Part shown: piece after piece, positions 13,237-13,308 of the stretch | How positions within the stretch are numbered: the stretch's first letter is position 1 | Layout of the letters: the number at the start of each line of letters is the position of its first letter | Origin: an uncultured Desulfobacterium sp. | Lineage (GTDB): Bacteria; Desulfobacterota; Desulfobacteria; Desulfobacterales; Desulfobacteraceae | DNA: 13,308 bases | Assembly: GCA_937124525.1 (NCBI GenBank) | Contig: CAKZLA010000437.1 | Span: 1 to 13,308, forward strand | Reading direction: 5' to 3' | Translations under genes and position numbers: made by a program | Notes under the pieces: generated by a model | Told to the model about the DNA's origin: nothing | What the model saw: the letters and a program-made list of their open reading frames with translations, nothing else | Databases searched by the model: none

Positions 13237-13308
13237 ATCCATTAAAAAGTTTGTTTGAAAAAACAGATCCCCATTTTAAAAAACACGGACGATTTTCACG
13301 CTTCAAGG
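13233..13308 (+). CDS. nqrB: Na+-translocating NADH:quinone reductase subunit B, 5' end only
   Basis: Only the first 25 codons are in the window (MNPLKSLFEKTDPHFKKHGR, then FSRFK). The pattern L..LF.K.DPHF..GGR/K...F matches the NqrB N-terminus that precedes its first membrane helix. The ATG overlaps the nqrA stop, and a GG-containing stretch within the nqrA end (CAGGGATCGG) lies about 14 nt upstream. NqrB carries the covalent FMN and riboflavin in known pumps, but none of those residues is visible here. The call rests on this short stretch plus position after nqrA. Confidence 0.75.
   Translation, partial: MNPLKSLFEKTDPHFKKHGRFSRFK

Overview
The window (13,308 bp, moderate GC) reads as chromosome from an anaerobic, probably marine Desulfobacteraceae-type bacterium (Desulfobacterota). 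This is inference, not identification. It rests on the start of an Na+-translocating NADH:quinone reductase (Nqr) operon, a solitary TrpB2-type tryptophan synthase beta chain, a small four-cysteine protein of a kind I associate with that group, and c-di-GMP and two-component sensing genes with long intergenic gaps.

Left part (1-2880): a minus-strand pair in which a family 5 peptide-type solute-binding protein overlaps, by ATGA, a membrane NarL-type histidine kinase that runs off the left edge. No permease or ATPase lies between them, so a ligand-sensing pair is likelier than a transporter. A glyoxalase II-like metallo-beta-lactamase hydrolase is transcribed divergently. Next comes a 290 bp gap with a decayed-looking coding tail (3566-3858). 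A minus-strand HigA-type antitoxin without a visible toxin follows (3859-4224), then an AT-rich 528 bp region.

Centre (4650-8280): one very large gene encodes an ammonium transporter (Amt) domain fused to a HAMP-like linker, two PAS domains, GGDEF and EAL. Its conserved transport and catalytic residues look intact. A good sigma-54-type -24/-12 element lies about 100 bp before the preferred start, which suggests nitrogen-regulated expression of an ammonium-responsive c-di-GMP enzyme. A perfect 14 bp hairpin begins directly after its stop codon.

Right part (8342-13308): a minus-strand outer-membrane beta-barrel protein and, divergently, trpB2, followed by the small Cys4 protein. A 520 bp intergenic region carries nested inverted repeats that look like a small non-autonomous element containing two ATTCCC-N8-GGGAAT-type units. 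After it come a possible promoter and a leader with a terminator-like hairpin, then nqrA and the start of nqrB, which overlap by ATGA. This NqrA is unusual because it keeps two complete CxxCxxCxxxCP [4Fe-4S] motifs like those of RnfC.

The most striking items are the Amt-PAS-PAS-GGDEF-EAL fusion with its sigma-54 promoter, the NqrA carrying iron-sulfur motifs with its possible attenuator, and the nested repeat element between the Cys4 gene and nqrA. I saw no tRNA, rRNA or CRISPR array.
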